Assembly: GCA_900551915.1 (NCBI GenBank)
Contig: URXT01000033.1
Coordinates: 1 to 20,182 of the forward strand
Direction: 5' to 3'
Source of the DNA: an uncultured bacterium
GTDB taxonomy: Bacteria > Cyanobacteriota > Vampirovibrionia > Gastranaerophilales > Gastranaerophilaceae
DNA length: 20,182 nucleotides
Below the pieces are notes generated by a model. It did no database searches. It was given only the letters and a program-made list of their open reading frames with translations, and was not told the DNA's origin. Positions within the stretch are counted from its first letter, which is position 1. Every line of letters begins with the position of its first letter. Below, one piece after another: positions 14,782 to 20,182 of this stretch. Position numbers and translations under genes: made by a program.

Positions 14782-15870
14782 TTATTTTTCCGGATAATAC
14801 GTAACCAAAATATCAGGTTCAAAAGTTTGAATTTCATCAAATCTGAAGTTCAAACTTTCGCTTATTTGTGAGATTTTTTTGCCGTCAAAAGCTGATTTTG
14901 AACTGTTGTCACCCGTGATTTTAGGCGCAATAAAATGATAAATTTTGTCGGCGTACGTAAGAAATGTACCGTTCAAAATACCGCCGGCTTCAACTAAAAC
15001 ACTCATTATTTTTAGTTCGTAAAGCTTTTTTAAAATAAATTCAATGTCGAGGTTTCCGTTTTTAAGCGGCGTTTTGATAAAAGTTATTGAGTTTTTGTCA
15101 TTCCGAGGGTTTGCGAAGAAGCTGTTCAAAATTTCGTTATTTTGACAATTTTCATCATAAAATACAAAGATATTTCCGGATTTATAAACTTTCGCATTCT
15201 CAAAATCGGTTTTCAATTCACGGTCAAGAATTATTTTTATATTATGCTCCATTGTCGGATTGTCTGCAATAACTGTTGCTGAACTTGTTAAAATCGCATC
15301 GTAACGCGCTCTGATTTTTTTTACTTCACTGCGTGCCGCATCGGAGGTTATCCATTTTGAACTTCCTGAACTTGTTGCAATTTTGCCGTCAAGTGTTGCG
15401 GCGGTTTTTAGAGCAACAAAGGTTCTTTTTTCGGTCATATTTGTGATGAAAATTTCATTAAGCTTTTTTGCTTCTTCCTCCAGAATGCCTTCAACAACTT
15501 CAATTCCTGCGGCTTTTAGTTTTGCAATGCCGTTTCCTGAAACAACCGGATTTACATCACGCATTGCAAGAACGACTTTTTTTATGCCGTATTCTATTAT
15601 CAAATCCGCGCAGGGAGGAGTTTTCCCGAAATGTGAGCAGGGTTCTAGGTTTACAATCAAAGTTCCGCCTTTGCATTCTTCTGGTGAAATCTTTAAAAGC
15701 GCATCGCGTTCTGCGTGGTTTTCGCCGCACTTTGCATGAAAGCCTTTTGAAATAATTTCGCCGTTTTTATTTAAAACAATGCATCCGACAAGTGGATTTG
15801 GTGAAGTTTTGCCCTCAGCCTGCCGTGCAAGTTCAAAACACTCTTTCATATATGTTTCGTATTGTTTCAT
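14782..15870 (-). CDS. ribD: Bifunctional riboflavin biosynthesis deaminase/reductase
   Basis: 362 residues. RibD deaminates the pyrimidine intermediate made by RibA and then reduces its ribosyl side chain. Deaminase domain (1-~145): 'SPNPLVGC' and the zinc site His52-Ala-Glu54 with 'PCSHFGKTPPC' (Cys78, Cys87). Reductase domain (~148-362): 'KTAATLDGKIATSSGSSKWIT', then 'VLVEAGGILNGTFL'. Both are intact. A segment of the reductase domain, 'NSFFANPRNDKN', is encoded by what looks like an inserted dispersed repeat (15097-15124). No SD precedes the ATG; a TAAAAT hexamer lies six bases upstream, so it may be leaderless. No other rib genes are near. Confidence 0.94.
   Translation of the reverse strand: MKQYETYMKECFELARQAEGKTSPNPLVGCIVLNKNGEIISKGFHAKCGENHAERDALLKISPEECKGGTLIVNLEPCSHFGKTPPCADLIIEYGIKKVVLAMRDVNPVVSGNGIAKLKAAGIEVVEGILEEEAKKLNEIFITNMTEKRTFVALKTAATLDGKIATSSGSSKWITSDAARSEVKKIRARYDAILTSSATVIADNPTMEHNIKIILDRELKTDFENAKVYKSGNIFVFYDENCQNNEILNSFFANPRNDKNSITFIKTPLKNGNLDIEFILKKLYELKIMSVLVEAGGILNGTFLTYADKIYHFIAPKITGDNSSKSAFDGKKISQISESLNFRFDEIQTFEPDILVTYYPEK
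15097..15124. repeat. Dispersed repeat element inside ribD
   Basis: The plus strand begins GTCATTCCGAGG and ends GCGAAGAAGCTG. This is the form of a widespread bacterial interspersed element (GTCATTC-GAG..CGAAGAATCTG) that I recall from intergenic regions of many genomes. Here it is read in frame on the minus strand as 'SFFANPRND' within the RibD reductase domain, in a segment that is variable in the family. Confidence 0.5.
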
Positions 15871-15876
15871 AATTGA

Positions 15877-15882
15877 ATTTTA
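15877..15882 (-). promoter_or_regulatory. -10 hexamer of ribD, six bases before the ATG
   Basis: Minus-strand TAAAAT followed by TCAATT and then ATG at 15870. No purine-rich SD is present. The -35 region is weak (TTTATT at 17 bp). Suggests a leaderless mRNA. Confidence 0.4.
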
Positions 15883-15931
15883 TCAAAAAATTTGTTATAA
15901 ATAAACTGTTAGATAAGAAGGAGTTAAATTT

Positions 15932-16597
15932 ATGGATATCAGATATTTAGGTCACAGTGCATTCCAGTTTAAAGTCGGTGAAAGATGCATTCTTGTTGAC
16001 CCGCTTGTTAACAGAAATGATAAATACAACTGGCATGAAGAAAATATTACGGATATTTTTGTAACGCACGGCCACGCAGACCACATTGGTGATTCTGTTG
16101 AAATTGCAAAAGAAAAAGGCGCAACTGTTTCTGCGGTTGTAGAACTGGCAAAATATTATTCAGACCAGGGAATTACAACAAACAGCGTAAATTTTGGAAG
16201 CTGGCTTAACTATCCATGGGGAAGAGCAATTTTTGTTCCGGCGTTTCATTCAAATTCAATGCCTGACGGTAGTTATGCAGGCGAAGCTGCCGGTATAATT
16301 TTTGATATCGAAGGCGTTAGAATTTATCACGCCGGCGATACTGCTTTGACAGGTGAAATGAAAACAATCAAAGAACTTTACCATCCGACAATCGCGCTTT
16401 TGCCGATTGGCGGCCATTACACAATGGATGTTGTTCATGCCTCTGTTGCAGCTGACTGGCTCGGCGTAAAGACTGTAATTCCGATGCATTACAATACCTT
16501 CCCGGAAATCAAAGCTGATTTGGAAGCGTTTTTAAAACTTGTAAATATGAACAATACAAACTGCATGATTTTAAATCCGGAAGAATTGCAGAAGTAA
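15932..16597 (+). CDS. Metal-dependent hydrolase, UPF0173 / metallo-beta-lactamase fold
   Basis: 221 residues, typical of the UPF0173 (YtkL-like) family. Metal-ligand motifs are present in order: 'YLGHSAFQ' (4-11), 'THGHADHIGD' (H-x-H-x-D-H near 45-54), 'IYHAGDTAL' (Asp ligand ~137) and 'IPMHYNTFP' (His ~182). 'IGGHYTMD' is also characteristic. It is a cytosolic dimetal hydrolase of unknown physiological substrate, related to UlaG-like lactonases. AGAAGGAG with good spacing supports ATG 15932. Divergent from ribD across 61 bp, and followed by a strong terminator, so it is probably monocistronic. Confidence 0.9.
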   Translation: MDIRYLGHSAFQFKVGERCILVDPLVNRNDKYNWHEENITDIFVTHGHADHIGDSVEIAKEKGATVSAVVELAKYYSDQGITTNSVNFGSWLNYPWGRAIFVPAFHSNSMPDGSYAGEAAGIIFDIEGVRIYHAGDTALTGEMKTIKELYHPTIALLPIGGHYTMDVVHASVAADWLGVKTVIPMHYNTFPEIKADLEAFLKLVNMNNTNCMILNPEELQK

Positions 16598-16623
16598 TCA
16601 GAAAAACAATATTTTAACTTATG

Positions 16624-16656
16624 AGCGCTTTCTTGAAAACAAGAAAGCGCTTTTTT
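16624..16656 (+). terminator. Rho-independent terminator after the UPF0173 gene
   Basis: An 11-12-bp stem GCGCTTTCTTG / CAAGAAAGCGC with an AAAA loop, followed by six T. It begins 27 nt after the stop codon. Confidence 0.92.
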
Positions 16657-16693
16657 AAAAAACACTTTATCCATAATGTTTTCAAAAGGTCAA

Positions 16694-16722
16694 TTGTGCT
16701 TATTTTTTTATCATGCTATTAT
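16694..16722 (+). promoter_or_regulatory. Promoter of the GshB-like gene
   Basis: TTGTGC (16694-16699), a 17-base spacer, then TATTAT (16717-16722) with TG one base upstream. The predicted start near 16729 rules out the in-frame ATG at 16713 and supports ATG 16743. Confidence 0.55.
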
Positions 16723-16742
16723 TTGTGCAGAAAAGAGGCGCT

Positions 16743-17708
16743 ATGGATATTTTATTTATTATCGACAGAATTGAATTAAAGTATTTTGAATTTAACAATC
16801 TGGTCACAAATTTTTGGCTTATCAGAGAATTAATGCGAGAAAACAACAATGTTTTCATTACGACAATCGACAAACTCGGAATTTCAGGCGAAAAAGCTTT
16901 TGCTCATTGTTTTCCGGTTTTCGAAAAACTCGGAAATATTCTCTACGACCGAACTGAAATAACCCGAAATATTGAAGATTTCAGGCTCTGTATGTTCAGA
17001 AACGACCCGCCTGTTGATTTAGATTATATAAACGCAACTTATATTTTCGATTTTGTTGACAGAAACAAAACTCTTGTTTTGAACGAACCGCGTGCAGTGA
17101 GAGACTTCAACGAAAAACTTCATACAATGCTTTTTCCGGATTTGATGCCTGAGCATATTGTAACTTCTTCAAAATCAGATATTTTGGAGTTTTTGAAGGC
17201 GCATGACGAAATTGTTTTGAAACCTTTAAACAGGTGTTTTGGCGCAGGTGTTATGACGCTTAAAAAGGGCGACAAAAACACTGCCGTAATTATAAATTCA
17301 ATGACAAATAACGGTTCAACTCTGGTTATGGTGCAGAAATACCTTGAAAAAGCAAAATTCGGAGACAAACGCGTTCTGTTTCTGGGTGAGGAGGTTTTGC
17401 CGTATTGCGTTCAAAAGCTTCCGTCAAATGATGATTTTAAATTCAATGAACATTGCGACAGCAATATTGTAAAAGCTGTTTTAACGGAAAGCGAAAAAGA
17501 AAAATTCGAACCAGTAGCCAAAAAGCTTAATTCAATGGGAATTCCGCTTGTCGGGCTTGACGTAATAGATGAAAAAATTATTGAAATTAATGTTACAAGT
17601 CCATGTTATTTTATAAAAGAAATTAACTCTCATTTTGGTATTGAACTTGAGAAGAAGATTACAAAGTTCATCCTTTCGCAGGTAAAATCCGGCGCACTTG
17701 TTTCTTAG
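16743..17708 (+). CDS. Glutathione synthetase-like ATP-grasp protein
   Basis: 321 residues, alignable by eye to E. coli GshB along its whole length. Shared blocks are 'FRNDPPVDLDYINATYI' (85-101), 'NEPRAVRDFNEKL' (114-126), 'IVLKPLNRCFGAG' (Lys160), 'GDKRVL' (Arg210), 'LVGLDVI' (Asp273) and 'EINVTSP' (282-288). GshB joins gamma-glutamylcysteine to glycine using ATP. The flexible loop that is glycine/arginine-rich in E. coli (about 226-241, ..AAGGR..) keeps its length here but has lost all its glycines, and GMGG is replaced by RCFG. So the substrate may differ; no gshA is in the window. Start ATG 16743 has AGAGG close upstream. It converges on the kinase-like gene with a 4-base overlap. Confidence 0.8.
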   Translation: MDILFIIDRIELKYFEFNNLVTNFWLIRELMRENNNVFITTIDKLGISGEKAFAHCFPVFEKLGNILYDRTEITRNIEDFRLCMFRNDPPVDLDYINATYIFDFVDRNKTLVLNEPRAVRDFNEKLHTMLFPDLMPEHIVTSSKSDILEFLKAHDEIVLKPLNRCFGAGVMTLKKGDKNTAVIINSMTNNGSTLVMVQKYLEKAKFGDKRVLFLGEEVLPYCVQKLPSNDDFKFNEHCDSNIVKAVLTESEKEKFEPVAKKLNSMGIPLVGLDVIDEKIIEINVTSPCYFIKEINSHFGIELEKKITKFILSQVKSGALVS

Positions 17709-18700
17709 CGTTTCATAACGCCGCCGATATCAATGATTTTTACAATTGCTTTGCCGTTATTGTCAGTTCCGATAATTGCGTTGTCTTTGTGCAAATCTCC
17801 GTGATAAAGTCCGACTTTCTTGAGTTCTGACTGCAAGTAGCTCATTATAATATGGCATTTGTCGTATGGTGCAAATTCACCTTTCCAATCAGTTCTTCCC
17901 GGTCTAATTCCGCGCTCAATTAATTCGGTAATATCAAGACCAGTCTGTGACTTGAAATCTTTTGCAAAATCCTGAAGAGTTTTGTATGTTTTTTTGAATT
18001 GAACAATCGGGCTGCTGTATTTTGGAGGGGTTTCGTATTCTGTCGCCATATAATTCCCTTTTACATCGCCCCAGTAAATTTTTGATATATATTTGCAATT
18101 AAGTTCGTTTATATTGAGCCCGTGTGCTGTTTCGGAGTATGTGCCGTTGTAATTGGCTTCAATAATTTCTTTGTTGTATTTTTTGAATGTCTTTATAAAA
18201 AGTTTTTCCAGTGTCGGATTTTCGCTTTTTTCACGTAAAACATACCCTCTATTAATATAGGCGCCATGAACTTTTCTTCTTTTGAAATTTACGCTTCCGG
18301 TTTCAGATAAAATCCCGAAATGCCTCAATGCTTTTGTAAGAAAATGAGACGCTTCTTTTACACGTTTGTTTTCAAGCTGGACTTTGCGTATGGAATATTC
18401 TTTGCTTTGTTCCGGCGCGTTGTAGGGTTTTAAATGCTTTATTGCAGCTCTGAAAGCCAGCAATACTTTTTTAATTATCTGATTTTTTTCTTCCTCTGTT
18501 TTTGCATTAATCTTTGAAATCCAATTTTTAGGTAAATTACCTGCAACTCCGTCGGCGGCTTTGTCGTTTTCAAAGACTGCAGCAATTTCTTTTTGTGTGG
18601 AAACAAAAGTTTTTCTGAAAATATCCGTTGCGCCTGTGAATGTTGTTTTGTTAACAAAACAAGGAACAGATTTATAATCTGTTCCAAAAGATTGTTTCAT
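17705..18700 (-). CDS. Minimal protein-kinase-like protein
   Basis: 331 residues from ATG 18700. The last 33 residues hold a kinase-like catalytic loop 'YHGDLHKDN' (catalytic Asp302, Asn307) and a DFG-equivalent 'IIDIGG' (Asp324). The protein then ends after VMKR, with no activation segment or later C-lobe helices. A hinge-like 'YMATEYETP' lies upstream. This recalls reduced kinases such as OspG/NleH or APH/RIO-like folds; the substrate is unknown. The first ~150 residues are unrecognised and Lys-rich. GTG 18766 is also in frame, but promoter-like boxes (18708-18736) lie between it and ATG 18700. Codons ~5-18 are made by two abutting palindromes. Downstream of tsaD on the same strand. Confidence 0.65.
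   Translation of the reverse strand: MKQSFGTDYKSVPCFVNKTTFTGATDIFRKTFVSTQKEIAAVFENDKAADGVAGNLPKNWISKINAKTEEEKNQIIKKVLLAFRAAIKHLKPYNAPEQSKEYSIRKVQLENKRVKEASHFLTKALRHFGILSETGSVNFKRRKVHGAYINRGYVLREKSENPTLEKLFIKTFKKYNKEIIEANYNGTYSETAHGLNINELNCKYISKIYWGDVKGNYMATEYETPPKYSSPIVQFKKTYKTLQDFAKDFKSQTGLDITELIERGIRPGRTDWKGEFAPYDKCHIIMSYLQSELKKVGLYHGDLHKDNAIIGTDNNGKAIVKIIDIGGVMKR
18643..18685. repeat. Two abutting perfect palindromes in the 5' end of the kinase-like gene
   Basis: 18643-18662 is a 20-bp perfect palindrome centred on TTAACAA-like sequence (TTGTTTTGTT and its complement). 18663-18685 follows with no gap: GGAACAGATT, TAT, AATCTGTTCC. On the gene strand the second encodes 'GTDYKSVP', a peptide I recall as a common translation of dispersed palindromic repeats. 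Confidence 0.65.
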
Positions 18701-18707
18701 TGTTAAG

Positions 18708-18736
18708 TTTGTAGTCCCAAGATTTATCACAATCAA
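18708..18736 (-). promoter_or_regulatory. Possible promoter of the kinase-like gene
   Basis: Minus-strand TTGATT (18736-18731), a 17-base spacer, TACAAA (18713-18708), then seven bases to ATG 18700. A moderate match; it again implies a very short or absent leader. Confidence 0.35.
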
Positions 18737-18798
18737 ATAAAACCATTCAAACCCAAAATTTGCCACTTTAATAGTGTAAATTTTACAATTATTAATAT

Positions 18799-19875
18799 TT
18801 ATTTAACACGCGAAAAAACTTCAACGTCCACATCATCAAAAGTGTTTGTGTTGAAATAAGCACAAGATGCAACCATCGCCGCATTGTCGGTACAATATTT
18901 CATAGGCGGTGCAAAAACACTGTAGCCGTCTTTTTCAAAGTCAAAAATCTTTTTGCGGATTTCTGAATTTGCGGCAACTCCGCCCGCAATGACAACCTGT
19001 TTATAACCACGTTCTTCAACTGCTTTTTTAAGCTTTCTGGATAAAGTTTTTGAAACTCTTTCCTGAAAACTTGCACAAACATCTTTTACGATATTTTCCG
19101 GAAGCTCATCGGTGTTATTTTCTGCTTTTAAGGTTTTTACAAGTCTTAACACTGCTGTTTTTAAGCCGCTGAAACTGAAATTATAACCGTCAACCCTGCC
19201 TTCGGGAAGCTGATAAGCCTTCGGGTTTCCTTCCTGAGCCAATTTGTCCAGCCTCGGGCCGCCCGGATAGGGAAGGCCGATTAATCTTGCAACTTTATCG
19301 TAAGCTTCACCAACTGCATCATCAATTGTTTCACCGAGAATAGTCTGCTTTGAATATGATTCGACATCAATAATCTGTGTGTGGCCGCCGCTCACTAAAA
19401 GCGCCATAAACGGAGGTTTTAACTCTGTATCAAGATAATTCCCGCAAAGATGCGCGTTTAGATGATTTACTCCGATAAAAGGCCTGTCATAAACAAGCGC
19501 CAAAGTTTTTGCCGCATTCAGCCCTACAAGAAGACACCCGACAAGCCCGGGGCCTACAGTTCCGGCAAATGCAGTTATATCTTCCGGTTCAATTCCTGCT
19601 TTTTCTTTTGCCTGACGGAAAGCCTCATCAATTACAATATTTATGCTTTCCATATGTTCTCTTGCCGCAATCTCCGGAATAACTCCGCCGTATTGCGCAT
19701 GGGTTTTGATTTGTGAGGCAACCACGTTTGCAATAACTTCGCGTCCGTTTTTAACAATTGCGCAAGCTGTTTCATCGCAGCTTGATTCAATTGCCATAAT
19801 ATAATTATCAAACCCGCTTTCGGGCCCGATTTCGATTTCTTTATTTGAGAAAAGTGTCTTTTTTATATTTTTCAT
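18799..19875 (-). CDS. tsaD: tRNA N6-adenosine threonylcarbamoyltransferase
   Basis: 358 residues. With TsaB/TsaE, TsaD transfers threonylcarbamoyl from TC-AMP to A37 of ANN-decoding tRNAs. Seen: 'MAIESSCDETACAIV' (27-41), 'GGVIPEIAAREH', the metal ligands His138 and His142 in 'GVNHLNAHL', 'LLVSGGHTQI' (159-168), 'GEAYDKVARLIGLPYPGGP', 'VIAGGVAANSEIR' and the C-terminal ligand Asp in 'KYCTDNAAM'. The frame stays open to 19947, but that part translates heptameric repeats. ATG 19875 has TATAAT six bases upstream and no SD, giving a 26-residue extension before the canonical 'MAIESS'. ATG 19797 at that Met is the alternative. tsaB/tsaE are not here. Confidence 0.94.
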   Translation of the reverse strand: MKNIKKTLFSNKEIEIGPESGFDNYIMAIESSCDETACAIVKNGREVIANVVASQIKTHAQYGGVIPEIAAREHMESINIVIDEAFRQAKEKAGIEPEDITAFAGTVGPGLVGCLLVGLNAAKTLALVYDRPFIGVNHLNAHLCGNYLDTELKPPFMALLVSGGHTQIIDVESYSKQTILGETIDDAVGEAYDKVARLIGLPYPGGPRLDKLAQEGNPKAYQLPEGRVDGYNFSFSGLKTAVLRLVKTLKAENNTDELPENIVKDVCASFQERVSKTLSRKLKKAVEERGYKQVVIAGGVAANSEIRKKIFDFEKDGYSVFAPPMKYCTDNAAMVASCAYFNTNTFDDVDVEVFSRVK

Positions 19876-19881
19876 AGTATT

Positions 19882-19887
19882 ATTATA
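19882..19887 (-). promoter_or_regulatory. -10 box (TATAAT) of tsaD, six bases before the ATG
   Basis: Minus-strand TATAAT is followed by AATACT and then ATG 19875. There is no SD between, and the -35 is weak. Same geometry as dnaX. Confidence 0.45.
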
Positions 19888-19913
19888 ATATAAAAAAGAA
19901 AGAAAGGAATATT

Positions 19914-20068
19914 GTGAGAAGTGAGAAGTGAAATGTGAAAAGTTCATATCAGAAAAGGCTCTATAAAAAAACTCAATAACCTAAGTTAATATAAAATATA
20001 TATTTATACAATTTTACTATATTATATTAACTAAACGGACTTTTCACCTTTCACTTTTCACTTCTCAC
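19914..20068. repeat. Inverted pair of heptanucleotide tandem repeats
   Basis: Left arm 19914-19945 is four heptads of the form GTGARAW plus a remnant. Right arm 20037-20068 is four heptads YTYTCAC-like, its reverse complement with 4 mismatches in 32. The 91-nt stretch between is AT-rich. The pair lies between divergent tsaD and obgE and could form a long hairpin. A related copy is at 9381-9405. Confidence 0.7.
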
Positions 20069-20080
20069 CCTAATTTAAAA

Positions 20081-20182
20081 ATGCAGTTCTTAGACAAAAC
20101 AAAAATCAAAATAATTTCAGGACGCGGCGGCAACGGAATGGTTGCATGGCGCCGTGAAAAATATGTTGACAAAGGCGGCCCC
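20081..20182 (+). CDS. obgE: GTPase ObgE/CgtA (partial, N-terminus only)
   Basis: 34 codons to the window edge. The N-terminal Obg fold is recognisable by '[20 protein letters not shown]' followed by DKGGP, matching the family's 'GxGGNGxxxFRREKyxxxGGP'. Obg is a GTPase needed for late 50S subunit assembly and stress responses. The GTPase domain lies outside the window. No Shine-Dalgarno sequence is visible before the ATG; the heptamer repeat ends 12 bases upstream. Divergent from tsaD. Confidence 0.92.
   Translation, partial: MQFLDKTKIKIISGRGGNGMVAWRREKYVDKGGP

Noticed and set aside
19876..19947. 24-residue N-terminal extension of TsaD
   Set aside because: It translates heptameric repeats and the promoter; TATAAT lies between it and ATG 19875.

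Overview
The window looks like a contig from a gut bacterium of the Candidatus Gastranaerophilales / Melainabacteria (Vampirovibrionia) type. The signs are AT-rich coding sequence, a pilin-like tail with a 'VDVNG..NPNKLGKD' motif, a secreted protein with cyanobacterial/melainabacterial-style 'LExxxFG..RLxRLE' repeats, a NifU-NifS pair, a small 'INFAG' protein, and heptameric repeats like those of cyanobacteria. The assignment is from memory of such genomes and is moderately confident. The leftmost ~1.7 kb looks different. It carries a BspA-type leucine-rich-repeat gene with a textbook Firmicutes promoter and ribosome binding site, and a Ruminococcus-like signal peptide that runs out of frame into the tail of a pilin-like gene. 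I read position ~1725 as a foreign junction, either a recombination point or an assembly chimera.

Layout. 1-978 (-): 5' part of a BspA-like LRR protein. 979-1596: intergenic, with two strong palindromes. 1597-2093 (+): signal-peptide fragment joined to a pilin-like tail. 2085-2951 (-): tandem UspA protein. 3085-6358 (+): sigma factor, gcvPB, and an acyl-CoA dehydratase activase-like Fe-S protein. 6402-8100 (+): six-helix membrane protein overlapping miaA. 8227-9189 (-): secreted repeat protein. 9417-11446 (-): nifU-nifS operon. 11528-12418 (-): LD-carboxypeptidase, divergent from dnaX (12459-14363, +). 14451-14774 (+): small unknown protein. 14782-15870 (-): ribD. 15932-16597 (+): UPF0173 metallo-hydrolase. 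16743-17708 (+): GshB-like ATP-grasp enzyme. 17705-18700 (-): minimal kinase-like protein. 18799-19875 (-): tsaD. 20081-20182 (+): start of obgE.

Functions. Most genes are housekeeping: tRNA modification (miaA for i6A, tsaD for t6A), Fe-S assembly (nifU-nifS), replication clamp loading (dnaX), riboflavin synthesis (ribD), peptidoglycan recycling (LD-carboxypeptidase), glycine cleavage (gcvPB) and a ribosome-assembly GTPase (obgE). Genes are in short operons of one to three, often divergent or convergent with minimal spacing.

Most interesting signals. (1) dnaX contains an A AAA AAG heptamer in the correct frame, an SD-like sequence upstream, a GC-rich stem-loop 5 nt downstream, and a -1-frame stop one codon later. 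This is the same architecture as the E. coli tau/gamma frameshift. (2) dnaX, ribD and tsaD each have a -10-like hexamer exactly 6 nt before the ATG and no Shine-Dalgarno sequence, suggesting leaderless mRNAs. (3) Palindromic repeat elements appear to be inserted in frame inside ribD and at the 5' end of the kinase-like gene. (4) Heptanucleotide repeats form a long inverted pair before obgE and recur after nifS. (5) The kinase-like protein ends directly after its DFG-equivalent motif.
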